Shown: positions 41,886-50,529 of the stretch, piece by piece
How the letters are laid out: the number at the start of each line of letters is the position of its first letter
Position numbering within the stretch: position 1 is the first letter of the stretch
NCBI GenBank assembly: GCA_903882805.1
Contig: CAIRYK010000078.1
Span: 62,001-126,000 of the forward strand
DNA: 64,000 nucleotides
Source of the DNA: an uncultured Bacteroidota bacterium
GTDB lineage: Bacteria; Bacteroidota; Bacteroidia; Chitinophagales; Chitinophagaceae
Direction of reading: 5' to 3'
Notes under the pieces: generated by a model
Databases searched by the model: none
What the model saw: the letters and a program-made list of their open reading frames with translations, nothing else
Told to the model about the DNA's origin: nothing
Made by a program: the position numbers and the translations under genes

Positions 41886-42680
41886 ATGGACATTAATAAA
41901 ATACTCAGCAGCGACTATATAGATCTCATATTTGATGGGCGTAATAAAAACTACGGCGGTTATGAGTTGCGTAAAAACTACTCTAAGCGCGTCGGACGTT
42001 CTATGCTTGTTTTAGTAGGCGTTGGTGTATGTATAACAGCTTATGCCCTCATAAATATGAAGGTTAAGGTAGAAAAGAAACCGGTAGCTATGGTGAAGCA
42101 GGTAACGCTTGCAGAGCCGCCGCCAATTGACCCCAAGAAGCCGCCGCCACCACCGCCGCCGCCACCGCCGCCGCCTGTAAAACCGATGGTGAAATTTACG
42201 CCGCCGGTAATTAAAAAGGACGAGGAAGTGAAGGAGGAGGAAGTGCCGCCGCCACAAAAGGAAATTACGGCATCTGGTCCGAAAGACGAAAAGGGCGATG
42301 TGGACGGTATTGATCCCGGTATCGTAGCGCCCACACAGGGAACTGGCGTAGTGGCTCCGCCACCGCCGCCGGCAATCTTTAGCTATGTGGAGCAAATGCC
42401 GGTTTCGGGCTACGATATGTCGGCTTATTTGTCTAAAAACCTGCACTACCCCGATGCTGCCCGCGAAAGCAACATTGAAGGTCGCGTATTGGTGAAGTTT
42501 GTAGTAAATGAAGATGGCTCAGTGAGCGATGTGCAAGTGCAGCGCGGTATAGGCGGCGGAGGTTGCGATGAAGAAGCAAAACGCGTAGTAGCAGCAATGC
42601 CTAACTGGAAACCCGGAAAACAGAACGGTAAACCGGTAAGAGTGTACTTCACACTACCCATCATGTTCAAGTTAGAGTAA
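41886..42680 (+). CDS. tonB: TonB-like energy transducer
   Basis: A 264-aa protein: a cytoplasmic start (MDINKILSSDYIDLIFDGRN), one membrane helix near 40-58, a proline-rich periplasmic linker (residues of about 78-100, including a run of twelve Pro), and the C-terminal TonB domain (about 175-264) with YPDAARESNIEGRVLVKFVVNEDG and the end of YFTLPIMFKLE. It transmits energy from ExbBD to TonB-dependent receptors. Last gene of the first operon; a terminator follows. Confidence 0.93.
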   Translation: MDINKILSSDYIDLIFDGRNKNYGGYELRKNYSKRVGRSMLVLVGVGVCITAYALINMKVKVEKKPVAMVKQVTLAEPPPIDPKKPPPPPPPPPPPPVKPMVKFTPPVIKKDEEVKEEEVPPPQKEITASGPKDEKGDVDGIDPGIVAPTQGTGVVAPPPPPAIFSYVEQMPVSGYDMSAYLSKNLHYPDAARESNIEGRVLVKFVVNEDGSVSDVQVQRGIGGGGCDEEAKRVVAAMPNWKPGKQNGKPVRVYFTLPIMFKLE

Positions 42681-42699
42681 TACACCGCATACAAATAAT

Positions 42700-42728
42700 G
42701 AAAAGGTCGCCCAATGGCGGCCTTTTTT
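42700..42728 (+). terminator. Terminator after the first tonB
   Basis: AAAAGGTCGC and GCGGCCTTTT pair around CCAATG (one bulge), followed by TTTT. It lies 20 bp after the tonB stop. Confidence 0.85.
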
Positions 42729-43677
42729 GTTTGGGAGGGATTTCGGTTACTTTTTCAATTGTGTTAGTAATACCAATATGGGTTCATTTTCCGGCAGACT
42801 TAAGCACACGGAAGGGTGTTTGTCCTTCAATTGCAATCGAAGTAACGGCCATTGCTTTGCTGAGGAAAAGCCCGAATGGGCTTAATATGCATAGCCCCGG
42901 GAGTATCCCGGGGTAAGGAATTTCTAACACTCCAACCCAGAATGGGTTGAATATGAATTGGCAATATGGATTTGTAGTGTATAACACCATATTCAACTCT
43001 TTCAGAGTTGGGCTTCATTTTCCTTTATACCGGAGGCTTCACCTCCGGCTACGCAAATTTTAGCCCTTTCGGGCTAAGTAAGAAATACAATCATATTGAG
43101 TGACAAGTTTTCGACAATTGCTTGCTGTTTTATGAAATACAAATGGTATTACAGATCAATTCAAAATTGGTATTTGGAGGTGTATGTCAGGATGTAGTAC
43201 CGTTTATACGGTCAGTATTTTGAGCTCTTACCAGCGAATTATGACCTAAATACTTCTACAAGCTTCTTGCACGAGATGATTACAATACCTTCATCGCAAA
43301 CCAAGCAAATTCGTTAATCTCAACTGTATCTGGTACCATCATAGGTAAAACAACCGATGCCGTAGGCATCAAATGTTTGTAGTGACGCAAATGCAATAGC
43401 GACCGATGCCATAGGCATCGCATGTTATACGCAATTGGTTTAAATCTCGATCATAGACCAATCTTATGAACTTCGAATTGAAAAATACAATGGATTGGGC
43501 GTTAAGAGATTATTGAAAATTTATGCAGTGCCGATGGTGAAAATATCCATGCATTCCACAAAAAAAACTTCGAAATAGTTGTGGAAAGTCATTGCAGTAG
43601 CGTCTTATTAGTGTAACGGCCGAAGCAAATAAGTTACCATTACCACAGTTCATTCTCCATAGTTTAATCTCTGTTTT
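42729..43677. repeat. Intergenic mosaic of eight different short palindromes
   Basis: No gene seen in nearly 950 bp. Perfect hairpins with 3-5 nt loops: 42868-42883 (AAGCCC/GGGCTT), 42895-42913 (CCCCGGGA/TCCCGGGG), 42934-42948 (AACCCA/TGGGTT), 42994-43010 (CAACTCT/AGAGTTG), 43030-43048 (CCGGAGG/CCTCCGG), 43061-43076 (TAGCCC/GGGCTA), 43356-43370 (GATGCC/GGCATC) and 43404-43420 (CGATGCC/GGCATCG). The last two share sequence; the others differ. The block separates the two exbD-tonB pairs. Confidence 0.8.
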
Positions 43678-44244
43678 ATGGCACAACTGGAAACCAGCCC
43701 AAGAGGCGGAAGGCATGCTATTGCCCCTACAAAAAGGAAAATGACCGCAGCAGGTATCAGAATAGATTTTACCCCAATGGTAGATCTAGGCTTTTTGCTC
43801 ATCACGTTTTTTATGCTGTCGGCTACGCTTGCCAAACCCAAAACCATGGATGTTAACATGCCTTATAACGATGGTTTGACGCCTCCTTCAACAGCAGTAG
43901 CAGCCAGCGCAGCCATGACAATTGTACTCGGTAAAAACCATGGGATTTACTACTACGAGGGTCTGACAGATGAAAAAGGTGCAAACCCGCTGATAGTAGC
44001 CAGTGATGTGAATAGCATAAGAGCCGCAATAATAGCTAAAAAGCAAAAAGTAGCTATGCTAATGCAAACCGGCGACCTGTGTGCCAAAACACACGCCACT
44101 ATGTTTATAAAACCTGATACCACAAGCGCCTATGCCGACCTTGTAGCGATACTGGATGAAATGAACATAAACGACATACAGGTATATACCATAGCAGACA
44201 TCACCCCTACTGAGCGTAAATGGCTCGCTATGTCGGAAAAGTAG
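43678..44244 (+). CDS. exbD: ExbD/TolR protein, duplicated copy
   Basis: A 188-aa paralog of the ExbD at 41204. It keeps the helix with the essential Asp (DFTPMVDLGFLLITFFML), the LAKPKTM...NMPY segment and the TTSAYADLVAILDEMNIND segment. The basic N-terminus differs (SPRGGRHAIAPTKRK) and the periplasmic region is more diverged. The gene arrangement exbD-tonB is repeated here without its own exbB or first exbD, so it probably uses the ExbB at 39440. It lies 70 bp before the second tonB. Confidence 0.9.
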   Translation: MAQLETSPRGGRHAIAPTKRKMTAAGIRIDFTPMVDLGFLLITFFMLSATLAKPKTMDVNMPYNDGLTPPSTAVAASAAMTIVLGKNHGIYYYEGLTDEKGANPLIVASDVNSIRAAIIAKKQKVAMLMQTGDLCAKTHATMFIKPDTTSAYADLVAILDEMNINDIQVYTIADITPTERKWLAMSEK

Positions 44245-44314
44245 ATTAAGAACGGAGCATGAATTGAATAATGGAGGTAAACAATTTTTAATTGATCCTA
44301 AAAAATTCAAACAA

Positions 44315-45112
44315 ATGGACACCAACAAAATTTTGAAAGCAGACTATTTGGATATAGTATTCGATGGCCGCAACAAGGAATACGGCAGCTACGAGCTACG
44401 CCGTAATTATGCAAGGCGGGTAGGCAGATCTCTGGTATTTATGGGTAGCCTTTGCATAGCGTTGATAGGTTATGCAGCGCTGAACATGAGTATGAAGCCC
44501 ACCGTAGTACCGTTGGCCAACGAGAAGGTAATAACCCTCGTTACACCGCCGCCTATAGACCCTGTAAAGCCTGTACAGCCAACCCCACCTCCGCCACCAC
44601 CCCCACCAGTGAAACCCATGCAGCGCTTCACCACTCCGGTAATACGCACCGACGAGCAGGTGGATGAAAAGGAGCTTCCGCCGCCAGTGCGCGAAGTGGT
44701 TGTTGCCGGTCCGCGCAATCAGGATGGCGACAGCACAGGCGTAGATCCCGTTATTGAAGCGCCAGGCAACGGCCCCGTGCCGGTGAAAACACCGCCGCCT
44801 GCTGCAATACCCACCTATGTAGATCAGATGCCAACAGCAGGCTACAACATGAACGACTACCTGTCTAAAAACCTGATGTACCCCGCTGTAGCCAGAGAAA
44901 ACAACATAGAAGGCCGCACATTGGTAACCTTTGTGGTAAACGAAGACGGTAGCGTAACCAATGTGAAAGTGAACAGACCCATAGGCGGCGGCCTGGATGA
45001 GGAAGCAATGAGGGTAGTGAGCGCCATGCCAAAATGGAGACCCGGCAAGCAGAACGGCATACCCGTAAAAGTGTACTTCACGCTGCCAATCAATTTTAAG
45101 CTTGCCAACTGA
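44315..45112 (+). CDS. tonB: TonB-like energy transducer, duplicated copy
   Basis: From ATG 44315 a 265-aa protein that starts MDTNKILKADYLDIVFDGRN, aligning with the first TonB (MDINKILSSDYIDLIFDGRN). The longer frame back to TTG 44264 lacks this match. It has one membrane helix, a Pro-rich linker with PPPPPPPP, and a C-terminal TonB domain (NNIEGRTLVTFVVNEDG, VYFTLPINFKLAN). Likely to serve a different set of receptors from the first copy. Spacing of 70 bp after exbD suggests cotranscription. Confidence 0.92.
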   Translation: MDTNKILKADYLDIVFDGRNKEYGSYELRRNYARRVGRSLVFMGSLCIALIGYAALNMSMKPTVVPLANEKVITLVTPPPIDPVKPVQPTPPPPPPPPVKPMQRFTTPVIRTDEQVDEKELPPPVREVVVAGPRNQDGDSTGVDPVIEAPGNGPVPVKTPPPAAIPTYVDQMPTAGYNMNDYLSKNLMYPAVARENNIEGRTLVTFVVNEDGSVTNVKVNRPIGGGLDEEAMRVVSAMPKWRPGKQNGIPVKVYFTLPINFKLAN

Positions 45113-45209
45113 TTATTATCGTTGTAGAAAATGGTAGCCTCTTCGCGTGTAGCGCAGGGGCTATCGGCATAAGGGGTGGGCAGTGCAAGCAGATATATTA
45201 TGCCTCACT

Positions 45210-45310
45210 CCGGCCCTATCCAAGGGAGATGGAGGTTAAAGTGAAGTTATCTTGAGTGTGTTTTGGCTAAGCCCGGCCCCGTTCAGGGGAGAGGGCGGTT
45301 AAAGTGAAAG
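45210..45310. repeat. Imperfect 37-bp direct repeat at the 3' end of miaA
   Basis: CCGGCCC then a variable part then GGGAGA, GG and GGTTAAAGTGAA occur at 45210-45246 and 45273-45310. Each unit can form a small hairpin (GGCCC/GGG). The second copy overlaps the stop codon and last codons of miaA (coding strand CTTTCACTTTAA). Confidence 0.6.
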
Positions 45311-46195
45311 TACTTTCGTTACTATATTCTTGTCGTCGGCATCAAACCAGTTTACTTGTTTGTCTTTGGTAAACCAGGTCATTTGTCGTTTGGCGTAGTT
45401 GCGGGTGTGTTGTTTAATCTTGTCTACAGCCTCAGAGAGCGTGCATCTGCCATCCAGGTAGTCAAACAATTCGGTATAACCCACCGTCTGCAGGTTCTTG
45501 AGCGTTTTTAGGGGGTATAACGCCCTTACCTCATCCAGCAGTCCTGCATCCATCATAAGGTCTACACGCCGGTTTATTCGGTCGTAAAGTTGCTCTCTGG
45601 GCAACTGTAGTCCAACCTTTACAATATCGAACTGCCGGATTTTTCGGGCGCCGGTGCGGAACTGAAGTATAGATTGGCCGGTAGTGCGTTTAAAAGCCAG
45701 CGCACGCATCATTCTGTGCGGATTATGTATTTCGCCGCTTTCAAAAAATTCAGGGTCCTCGCTATTCATTGCATCCTGGAGCCATTGCATACCTTGTTCT
45801 GCAAAATGCTGCTCTATGTCTGCAACTATCACCGGATCTGTAGAGGGCATTTCATCCAGACCTTCAGTTAACGCCTTGATATATAATCCGGTTCCTCCGC
45901 ATACCACTGCTGTATTGTTGGTAGTGAAAATTTCATCGAGATATTGCAATGCCAGCTTTTCGAAATCTGCGGCATTTAGCGCGATGCTAATTGGAAATTC
46001 ATTGACGAAGTAATGTTTAACAACGGCAAGTTCGTCGGTGTTGGGGCGAGCAACGCCAATATTCATTTCGCGGTAGCACTGTCGGCTGTCGGCAGACACT
46101 ATTGATGTACCCAGCTTTTGCGCAAGATCGATGGCTACGGCCGTTTTACCTACTGCGGTGGGGCCGCACACCACATATATTTTGTTATTGGTCAC
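45299..46195 (-). CDS. miaA: tRNA dimethylallyltransferase
   Basis: From GTG 46195 (VTNNKIYVVCGPTAVGKT) 298 aa. MiaA adds an isopentenyl group to A37 of tRNAs reading U-initial codons. Motifs: P-loop GPTAVGKT, DSRQCYREMNIGVARP, GGTGLYIKAL, and RRVDLMMDAGLLDEV and TRNYAKRQMTWF. The frame extends 7 codons to a TTG at 46216, but that TTG is part of the -7 promoter box, so the GTG is the better start. This puts the start only a few bases from the transcription start, suggesting a leaderless message. Confidence 0.93.
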   Translation of the reverse strand: MTNNKIYVVCGPTAVGKTAVAIDLAQKLGTSIVSADSRQCYREMNIGVARPNTDELAVVKHYFVNEFPISIALNAADFEKLALQYLDEIFTTNNTAVVCGGTGLYIKALTEGLDEMPSTDPVIVADIEQHFAEQGMQWLQDAMNSEDPEFFESGEIHNPHRMMRALAFKRTTGQSILQFRTGARKIRQFDIVKVGLQLPREQLYDRINRRVDLMMDAGLLDEVRALYPLKTLKNLQTVGYTELFDYLDGRCTLSEAVDKIKQHTRNYAKRQMTWFTKDKQVNWFDADDKNIVTKVLSL

Positions 46196-46201
46196 TATTG
46201 G

Positions 46202-46232
46202 CAAAGGTAACCGCAAAAAAATACGGAGGCAA
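46202..46232 (-). promoter_or_regulatory. Promoter of miaA, overlapping the upstream terminator
   Basis: On the minus strand TTG (46232-46230), 20-nt spacer, TACCTTTG (46209-46202). The spacer is the T-run of the terminator of the upstream gene, and the TTG is in its stem. Confidence 0.6.
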
Positions 46233-46250
46233 CAATCGTAGTGGCCTCCG
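46214..46250 (-). terminator. Terminator of the pRiA4b ORF-3-family gene
   Basis: On the minus strand CGGAGGC and GCCTCCG form a 7-bp stem with a 13-nt loop, followed by TATTTTTTT. It lies 34 bp past the stop of the gene ending at 46284. Confidence 0.8.
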
Positions 46251-46283
46251 CACTGTATCTGTAAACTATATTTTTATGCTGTT

Positions 46284-46859
46284 TTATTCAAGCCCGCCAT
46301 ACTGGTCGTCGCCGCCCATATCTGCATCTTCTGTGGCTTCTTGCTCGCCATCGCCTTCATTGCCAAAGCCTTCTGCCATGTCGTCGGCGCCAAGGTCGTA
46401 TTTTTCTTCTACCTCCATTATTTTATCGGGGTTTACGCCTTTTACGCCATACTGTGCGGGCGCCATACCTTCTTTACGGAGTAAGAAAGGATATACCCTA
46501 CGCGATACTTCTTCTTTACTAACCCCAATCAGCTCTACCATAAACGTCCATTTTTTGATGGGGTCGTATACATAAATAAACTTCTGATCGGGCAAGCTTA
46601 CTAATGCCGACACAGGCGTTTTTACCATAGAGAGCGCCGGAGCATCTTTTTTATTTACCAAAACCTCAGAACTGAACTGGCGGCCATAGGTCCATTTATC
46701 GTTGCTTTCGTAAATCGAAGCGCTGTGCTTACCATCAAACTCAAATGCAGTGCAAATAGCTTTGTGGAAGTCGAGAAAGGTTTGATTTCCCATTATTTCT
46801 ATATCTCTGTAGGTCTGATCGTCTTCCTCCCAATAAATCCTGAATCTGAGTATCGTCAT
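46284..46859 (-). CDS. Plasmid pRiA4b ORF-3 family protein
   Basis: A 191-aa soluble protein. The start (ILRFRIYWEEDDQTYRDIEI) and the middle (FLDFHKAICTAFEFDGKHSASIY, KWTFMVELIGV) match the pRiA4b ORF-3/TnpR-passenger-like family. The C-terminal 40 residues are highly acidic (Asp/Glu/Gly). Despite the name, chromosomal copies are common in Bacteroidota with no evident mobile context, and the function is unknown. Next to miaA with its own terminator. Confidence 0.8.
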   Translation of the reverse strand: MTILRFRIYWEEDDQTYRDIEIMGNQTFLDFHKAICTAFEFDGKHSASIYESNDKWTYGRQFSSEVLVNKKDAPALSMVKTPVSALVSLPDQKFIYVYDPIKKWTFMVELIGVSKEEVSRRVYPFLLRKEGMAPAQYGVKGVNPDKIMEVEEKYDLGADDMAEGFGNEGDGEQEATEDADMGGDDQYGGLE

Positions 46860-47041
46860 GTTTGTATAGGTTCTCTGCGTAAAATTAATAAATGATATGG
46901 TAGTATGCGCTTAGTTTTTTACTTTTGAGGTCATAAAAGGCTTTTGTTGCATAGCATTAAAAAATATTCAAAGATTTTTTCTTACTTATCAATATCCAAT
47001 ACATTATTTCCCTTACCTTCGCAATCCCAAATTTGACACAT

Positions 47042-47239
47042 ATGCCAAAAGTGAAAACGCATTCACGTGCAAAAAAGACATTCAGAGTTACCGGTACAGG
47101 CAAGATTCGCAGGTATAAGGCGTTCAAGAGCCATTTGCTTACCAAAAAGGCTAAAAGTCGCAAACGCCACTTGCGCATTCATGGTTTAGTGCACCCAAGC
47201 AACCTAAACCTTGTGAAGCGTATGCTGGCTATGAGATAA
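47042..47239 (+). CDS. rpmI: Ribosomal protein L35 (bL35)
   Basis: A 65-aa basic protein: MPKVKTHSRAKKTFRVTGTG, then LLTKKAKSRKRHLR, ending RMLAMR, the full bL35 pattern. The ATG at 47042 follows TTTGACACAT; the frame extends three codons up to an ACG/TTG-like start that is rejected. It is followed by rplT after 173 bp, as usual; infC is not upstream in this window. Confidence 0.96.
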   Translation: MPKVKTHSRAKKTFRVTGTGKIRRYKAFKSHLLTKKAKSRKRHLRIHGLVHPSNLNLVKRMLAMR

Positions 47240-47412
47240 TTGTAGCTGCGTATCTGTTGTAGTTTACTATAAATACAAGTAGGCTACAGCAAAAGCAATG
47301 AATAAAAGAAGTACCAATTTTTAGATAAAAATTTTATAAACAAACTTTGTAACGCCGAAGATGATTGGCCTGAGGGCTAACCGGCAAATGCAGAGTTGCT
47401 CAATTTTAAGAT
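47240..47412 (+). promoter_or_regulatory. rpmI-rplT spacer with hairpin, possible L20 leader
   Basis: The spacer holds a stem TTGGCC/GGCTAA with TGAG loop, framed by GCCG and CGGC (about 47356-47390), just before rplT. In other bacteria L20 represses its own operon through a structure in this place. Whether this is such a control site is inference. Confidence 0.35.
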
Positions 47413-47757
47413 ATGCCACGTTCAGTTAATGCGGTTGCATCGCGCACAAGAAGGAAGAAAATACTGAAACAAGCCAAAGGTTTTTACGGCAAACGTAAGA
47501 ACGTATATACCGTTGCTAAAAACGTATTAGAAAAAGGCCAAGGTTACAAATTTGTAGGACGTAAGCTGAAAAAGCGCGAATACCGTTCTTTGTGGATTGT
47601 GCGTATCAACGCAGCAGTTCGTGAAGAAGGCATGAGCTACAGCCAGTTCATCGGCAAGCTCGCTACCAAGGGTATCGACCTTAACCGTAAAGTACTTGCC
47701 GACCTCGCTATGAACGAGCCGGAGTCTTTCAAAGCATTGGTTGCTCAAGTAAAATAA
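47413..47757 (+). CDS. rplT: Ribosomal protein L20 (bL20)
   Basis: A 114-aa basic protein with the bL20 signature: [55 protein letters not shown] and [10 protein letters not shown]. It binds 23S rRNA early in large-subunit assembly. Length is normal. A strong terminator follows. Confidence 0.96.
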   Translation: MPRSVNAVASRTRRKKILKQAKGFYGKRKNVYTVAKNVLEKGQGYKFVGRKLKKREYRSLWIVRINAAVREEGMSYSQFIGKLATKGIDLNRKVLADLAMNEPESFKALVAQVK

Positions 47758-47785
47758 TACATCCCCGAGGGGTTACTTCATAACG

Positions 47786-47815
47786 ATACCCGACGTCATC
47801 AGGCGTCGGGTATCT
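47786..47815 (+). terminator. Terminator after rplT
   Basis: GATACCCGACG (47786-47796) pairs perfectly over 11 bp with CGTCGGGTATC (47805-47815). The sequence after it is T-rich (TATGTTTATTATTATT) but without a pure run. Confidence 0.85.
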
Positions 47816-47949
47816 ATGTTTATTATTATTGCCGCAGTTTTCGGGGCGTGTTTTGCTGAGGGAGAAAAACAAAGTATAAGTCAATTACCGTAGTTTTCCT
47901 TAATTTGCAGTAATAAATACCGCATAGCCTCCGCGCAATGCACTTGCAT

Positions 47950-48471
47950 ATGAAAAACTCTCTTTTTGCTTTAGCCTTATTATCTTCAATGATGGCGTAT
48001 GCCACCGAGCCAATAACCGGGATGAGCGCTATATGCCTGGGTACATCTACAAAATTAAGTAATGCCACCCCCGGCGGCCGATGGAGTGCCAGTAACGCCG
48101 GCGTAGCCATAATAGATGAAACTACAGGTGAGATAACCGGCAAAACTGCAGGAACTGTATTGGTAACCTATACCGTGCCGGGCGCAGATAGAGCGTTGTT
48201 TTCGATAAGCGTGGTGCCGGTAGGATCGCCCATACAAGGGTCTACAAATGTATGCGAGGGCGGCACAGCGCGTCTTAGCAGCATACCCGGCGGCGCATGG
48301 AGTGTAAACAAAGCCGACATTGCAGAAGTAGATGCCTACAGTGGATTAGTAAATGGAAAGAAAGAAGGCAACGCAACCATCAGCTATTCATTTGGCGGCA
48401 ACTGTATTACTTACCACAATATTTCGGTAGAGCCCTGTAGCCGTGCAGAGAAAAAGAAAGGGAAGAAATAA
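47950..48471 (+). CDS. Small exported protein with two bacterial Ig-like domains
   Basis: From ATG 47950 a 173-aa protein with signal peptide (ends near AYA). Two Big_2-like repeats follow, each with Cys near the start and PGGRWSASN / PGGAWSVNK, then TGEITGKTAGTVLVTYT / SGLVNGKKEGNATISYS. These repeats closely resemble those of the 951-aa protein at 23015. The tail is basic (EKKKGKK). There is no sorting domain, so it is not evident how it reaches the surface, if it does. ATG 47938 is an alternative start. Confidence 0.75.
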   Translation: MKNSLFALALLSSMMAYATEPITGMSAICLGTSTKLSNATPGGRWSASNAGVAIIDETTGEITGKTAGTVLVTYTVPGADRALFSISVVPVGSPIQGSTNVCEGGTARLSSIPGGAWSVNKADIAEVDAYSGLVNGKKEGNATISYSFGGNCITYHNISVEPCSRAEKKKGKK

Positions 48472-48885
48472 ACAACATAGCTTACCGGCGTATCAATTAT
48501 TTTCCGCGCTATCTGGTTTCATTTCTATTCTATGAACTCAACAGAACCTGTACTGCTATTCTAAAGCAAGATGGCAATACAGTGGTGAGGCGAATTTGGT
48601 TGCTAACAAAGTGTCGTTATTGCGTTTTTCAAAAATACAATAGGCCAGGTTTTTATTTTTTATAGATTTCTTACTAAAAGCCACAGCAAGCTATGTAGAA
48701 GCCGATATTGGCGCGTCACTATAATATACTGACAGTAACGCAGCTATCCGTTCATACCCCGCGTGTTTGTTAATTTTTGGTGTCAAGACGTTCATTTTTC
48801 AATCAAAACAGCCTCATTTACCGGAATTTACCCCATAATTAACCCTATCTGTACGATATTTGCAATTACACGGAATAAGTTGATT
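48472..48885. other. Intergenic region, nothing recognised
   Basis: About 410 bp without gene, strong hairpin or repeat that I could recognise. The upstream extension of the glycosidase frame into it lacks a plausible start. Confidence 0.5.
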
Positions 48886-50376
48886 ATGAAGCACATCCTT
48901 AGTTTGGCTATTGTCTTTTTTTTGCTGTCGGGCATCGCGCAAGCGCAGTCGCCGAAACGTGAGTTTCGCGGCGCCTGGATTGCAACGGTAGGCAATATAG
49001 ACTGGCCAAAGGAACAAGGATTGCCTGCCGGTGAACAGCAGCAACAGTTTATTGATCGGCTCGATCAACTGAAAGCCTTGGGTTGCAATGCTGTAATTGT
49101 ACAGATACGCCCGGCCTGCGATGCATTTTATGCTTCGGCTTTCGAGCCATGGAGTCATTATTTGTCGGGCAAGCAAGGAGTGCCGCCAACGCCGTTTTAC
49201 GATCCACTGGAGTTTATGCTGGTCGAGACCCACAAACGCAATATGGAATTTCATGCATGGTTCAATCCATTCAGAGCATTGGTAGACAGTAAAAACAATC
49301 CAAATCCTGCCGATCACGTAACGCGTGAGCACAGCAACTGGATAATATCGTACGGAGGTAAATCGTATATAGACCCTGGCATACCCGAAGCCCGCGACTA
49401 TGTAGTGAAAGTAATGGCCGATGTGGTGAAACGGTATGACATAGACGCTGTTCACCTCGACGACTACTTTTACCCTTATCGTATTGCGGGCAAGGTGTTT
49501 GGCGATGGCAAATCATATGCTGCGCATGGCAAGGGACTGGAACGCGAGGACTGGCGTAGAGATAATGTGAATAAGTTTGTGCACCAACTGAATACCGCAA
49601 TAAAACAGATTAAGCCTTATATGAAACTGGGTATTAGTCCGTTCGGTATTTGGCGCAACAAAAATAAAGATCCTGAAGGCTCAGACACACATGGCGGGCA
49701 GACAAATTACGACGACCTGTATGCCGACGTGCTGATGTGGATGCAAAAAGGATGGATTGACTACATGATGCCTCAGTTGTATTGGGAGCACAGCCACAAT
49801 GTAGCTCCGTTTGGCACACTCATGCCGTGGTGGTACAATCACTGCTTTAGTCGCCATGTGTATTATGGGTTGGGTTTGTACCGCATGACCAATGCTAAGA
49901 GCGGACCATGGGCCTCTGCACACGAAATGATGTGGCAGTTGCGCGATATTAGAGGTAAGTGCCCCAACTCTGGATACTCATTTTACAGCGCTTCCTGTTT
50001 CGATAAAATCCGTCAGCCGCTTAAAGATAGTCTGCGAAACGATTATGCCCGCTACCCCGCGCTCATACCGCCCATGATTTGGTTAGATAGCGTGGCGCCG
50101 GCGCCTCCGGTAGTCACAATCAGCGGCGTTGGCCAAGCAGCCACACTTAAATGGCAACAAAACAACCCACGAAAGGAGCCTATCAGGTATGTTGTTTACC
50201 GGTTTGCCGGCAATGAGCCAATTGATCTGGATCGAAATGATCGTATTATTTCTATCCAGCAAAACCAAGAGTTTACAGATGTGGATGCAAAAAAATACAA
50301 ACAGCCCATATATATTGTAACCGCGCTCGACAGGATGTGGAATGAAAGCAAACCGAGTAATAAAGTGAGTTTGTAG
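48886..50376 (+). CDS. Family 10 glycosyl hydrolase-like protein (GHL10, DUF187)
   Basis: From ATG 48886 a 496-aa exported protein (signal peptide ends AQAQ). It starts with KREFRGAWIATVGNIDWPK, the hallmark of the DUF187/GHL10 family, with a TIM-barrel (CNAVIVQIRPACDAFYAS, DAVHLDDYFYPYR, KLGISPFGIWRN, YMMPQLYW). The LDDYFYPY segment includes likely catalytic acids. A C-terminal fibronectin-like domain follows (about 410-496). Related proteins cleave peptidoglycan-type glycans (e.g. DigH); the substrate here is unproven. Single gene. Confidence 0.9.
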   Translation: MKHILSLAIVFFLLSGIAQAQSPKREFRGAWIATVGNIDWPKEQGLPAGEQQQQFIDRLDQLKALGCNAVIVQIRPACDAFYASAFEPWSHYLSGKQGVPPTPFYDPLEFMLVETHKRNMEFHAWFNPFRALVDSKNNPNPADHVTREHSNWIISYGGKSYIDPGIPEARDYVVKVMADVVKRYDIDAVHLDDYFYPYRIAGKVFGDGKSYAAHGKGLEREDWRRDNVNKFVHQLNTAIKQIKPYMKLGISPFGIWRNKNKDPEGSDTHGGQTNYDDLYADVLMWMQKGWIDYMMPQLYWEHSHNVAPFGTLMPWWYNHCFSRHVYYGLGLYRMTNAKSGPWASAHEMMWQLRDIRGKCPNSGYSFYSASCFDKIRQPLKDSLRNDYARYPALIPPMIWLDSVAPAPPVVTISGVGQAATLKWQQNNPRKEPIRYVVYRFAGNEPIDLDRNDRIISIQQNQEFTDVDAKKYKQPIYIVTALDRMWNESKPSNKVSL

Positions 50377-50470
50377 AAGTGTGTGTATTTTCTGTATGCA
50401 AGAGGTCTATTAACATGTTAATTGTCAATTAACGCATTTTGTCGCCTGTATAGGCATGCTTAAAATGAGT

Positions 50471-50478
50471 TATCTTTG
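50471..50478 (+). promoter_or_regulatory. -7 promoter box TATCTTTG
   Basis: Perfect TAnnTTTG match 51 nt upstream of the large T9SS cargo gene. No TTG at the ideal distance. Probably drives the three-gene cargo-SprF-OmpA cluster. Confidence 0.5.
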
Positions 50479-50529
50479 CAGTTGCTATGTTTTGTTACAT
50501 TGATTACATAGTCATTAAAATTCAATTGC

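Noticed and set aside
46284-46859. Mobile element suggested by the name pRiA4b ORF-3
   Set aside because: No transposase, inverted repeats or plasmid genes nearby; chromosomal copies are common.
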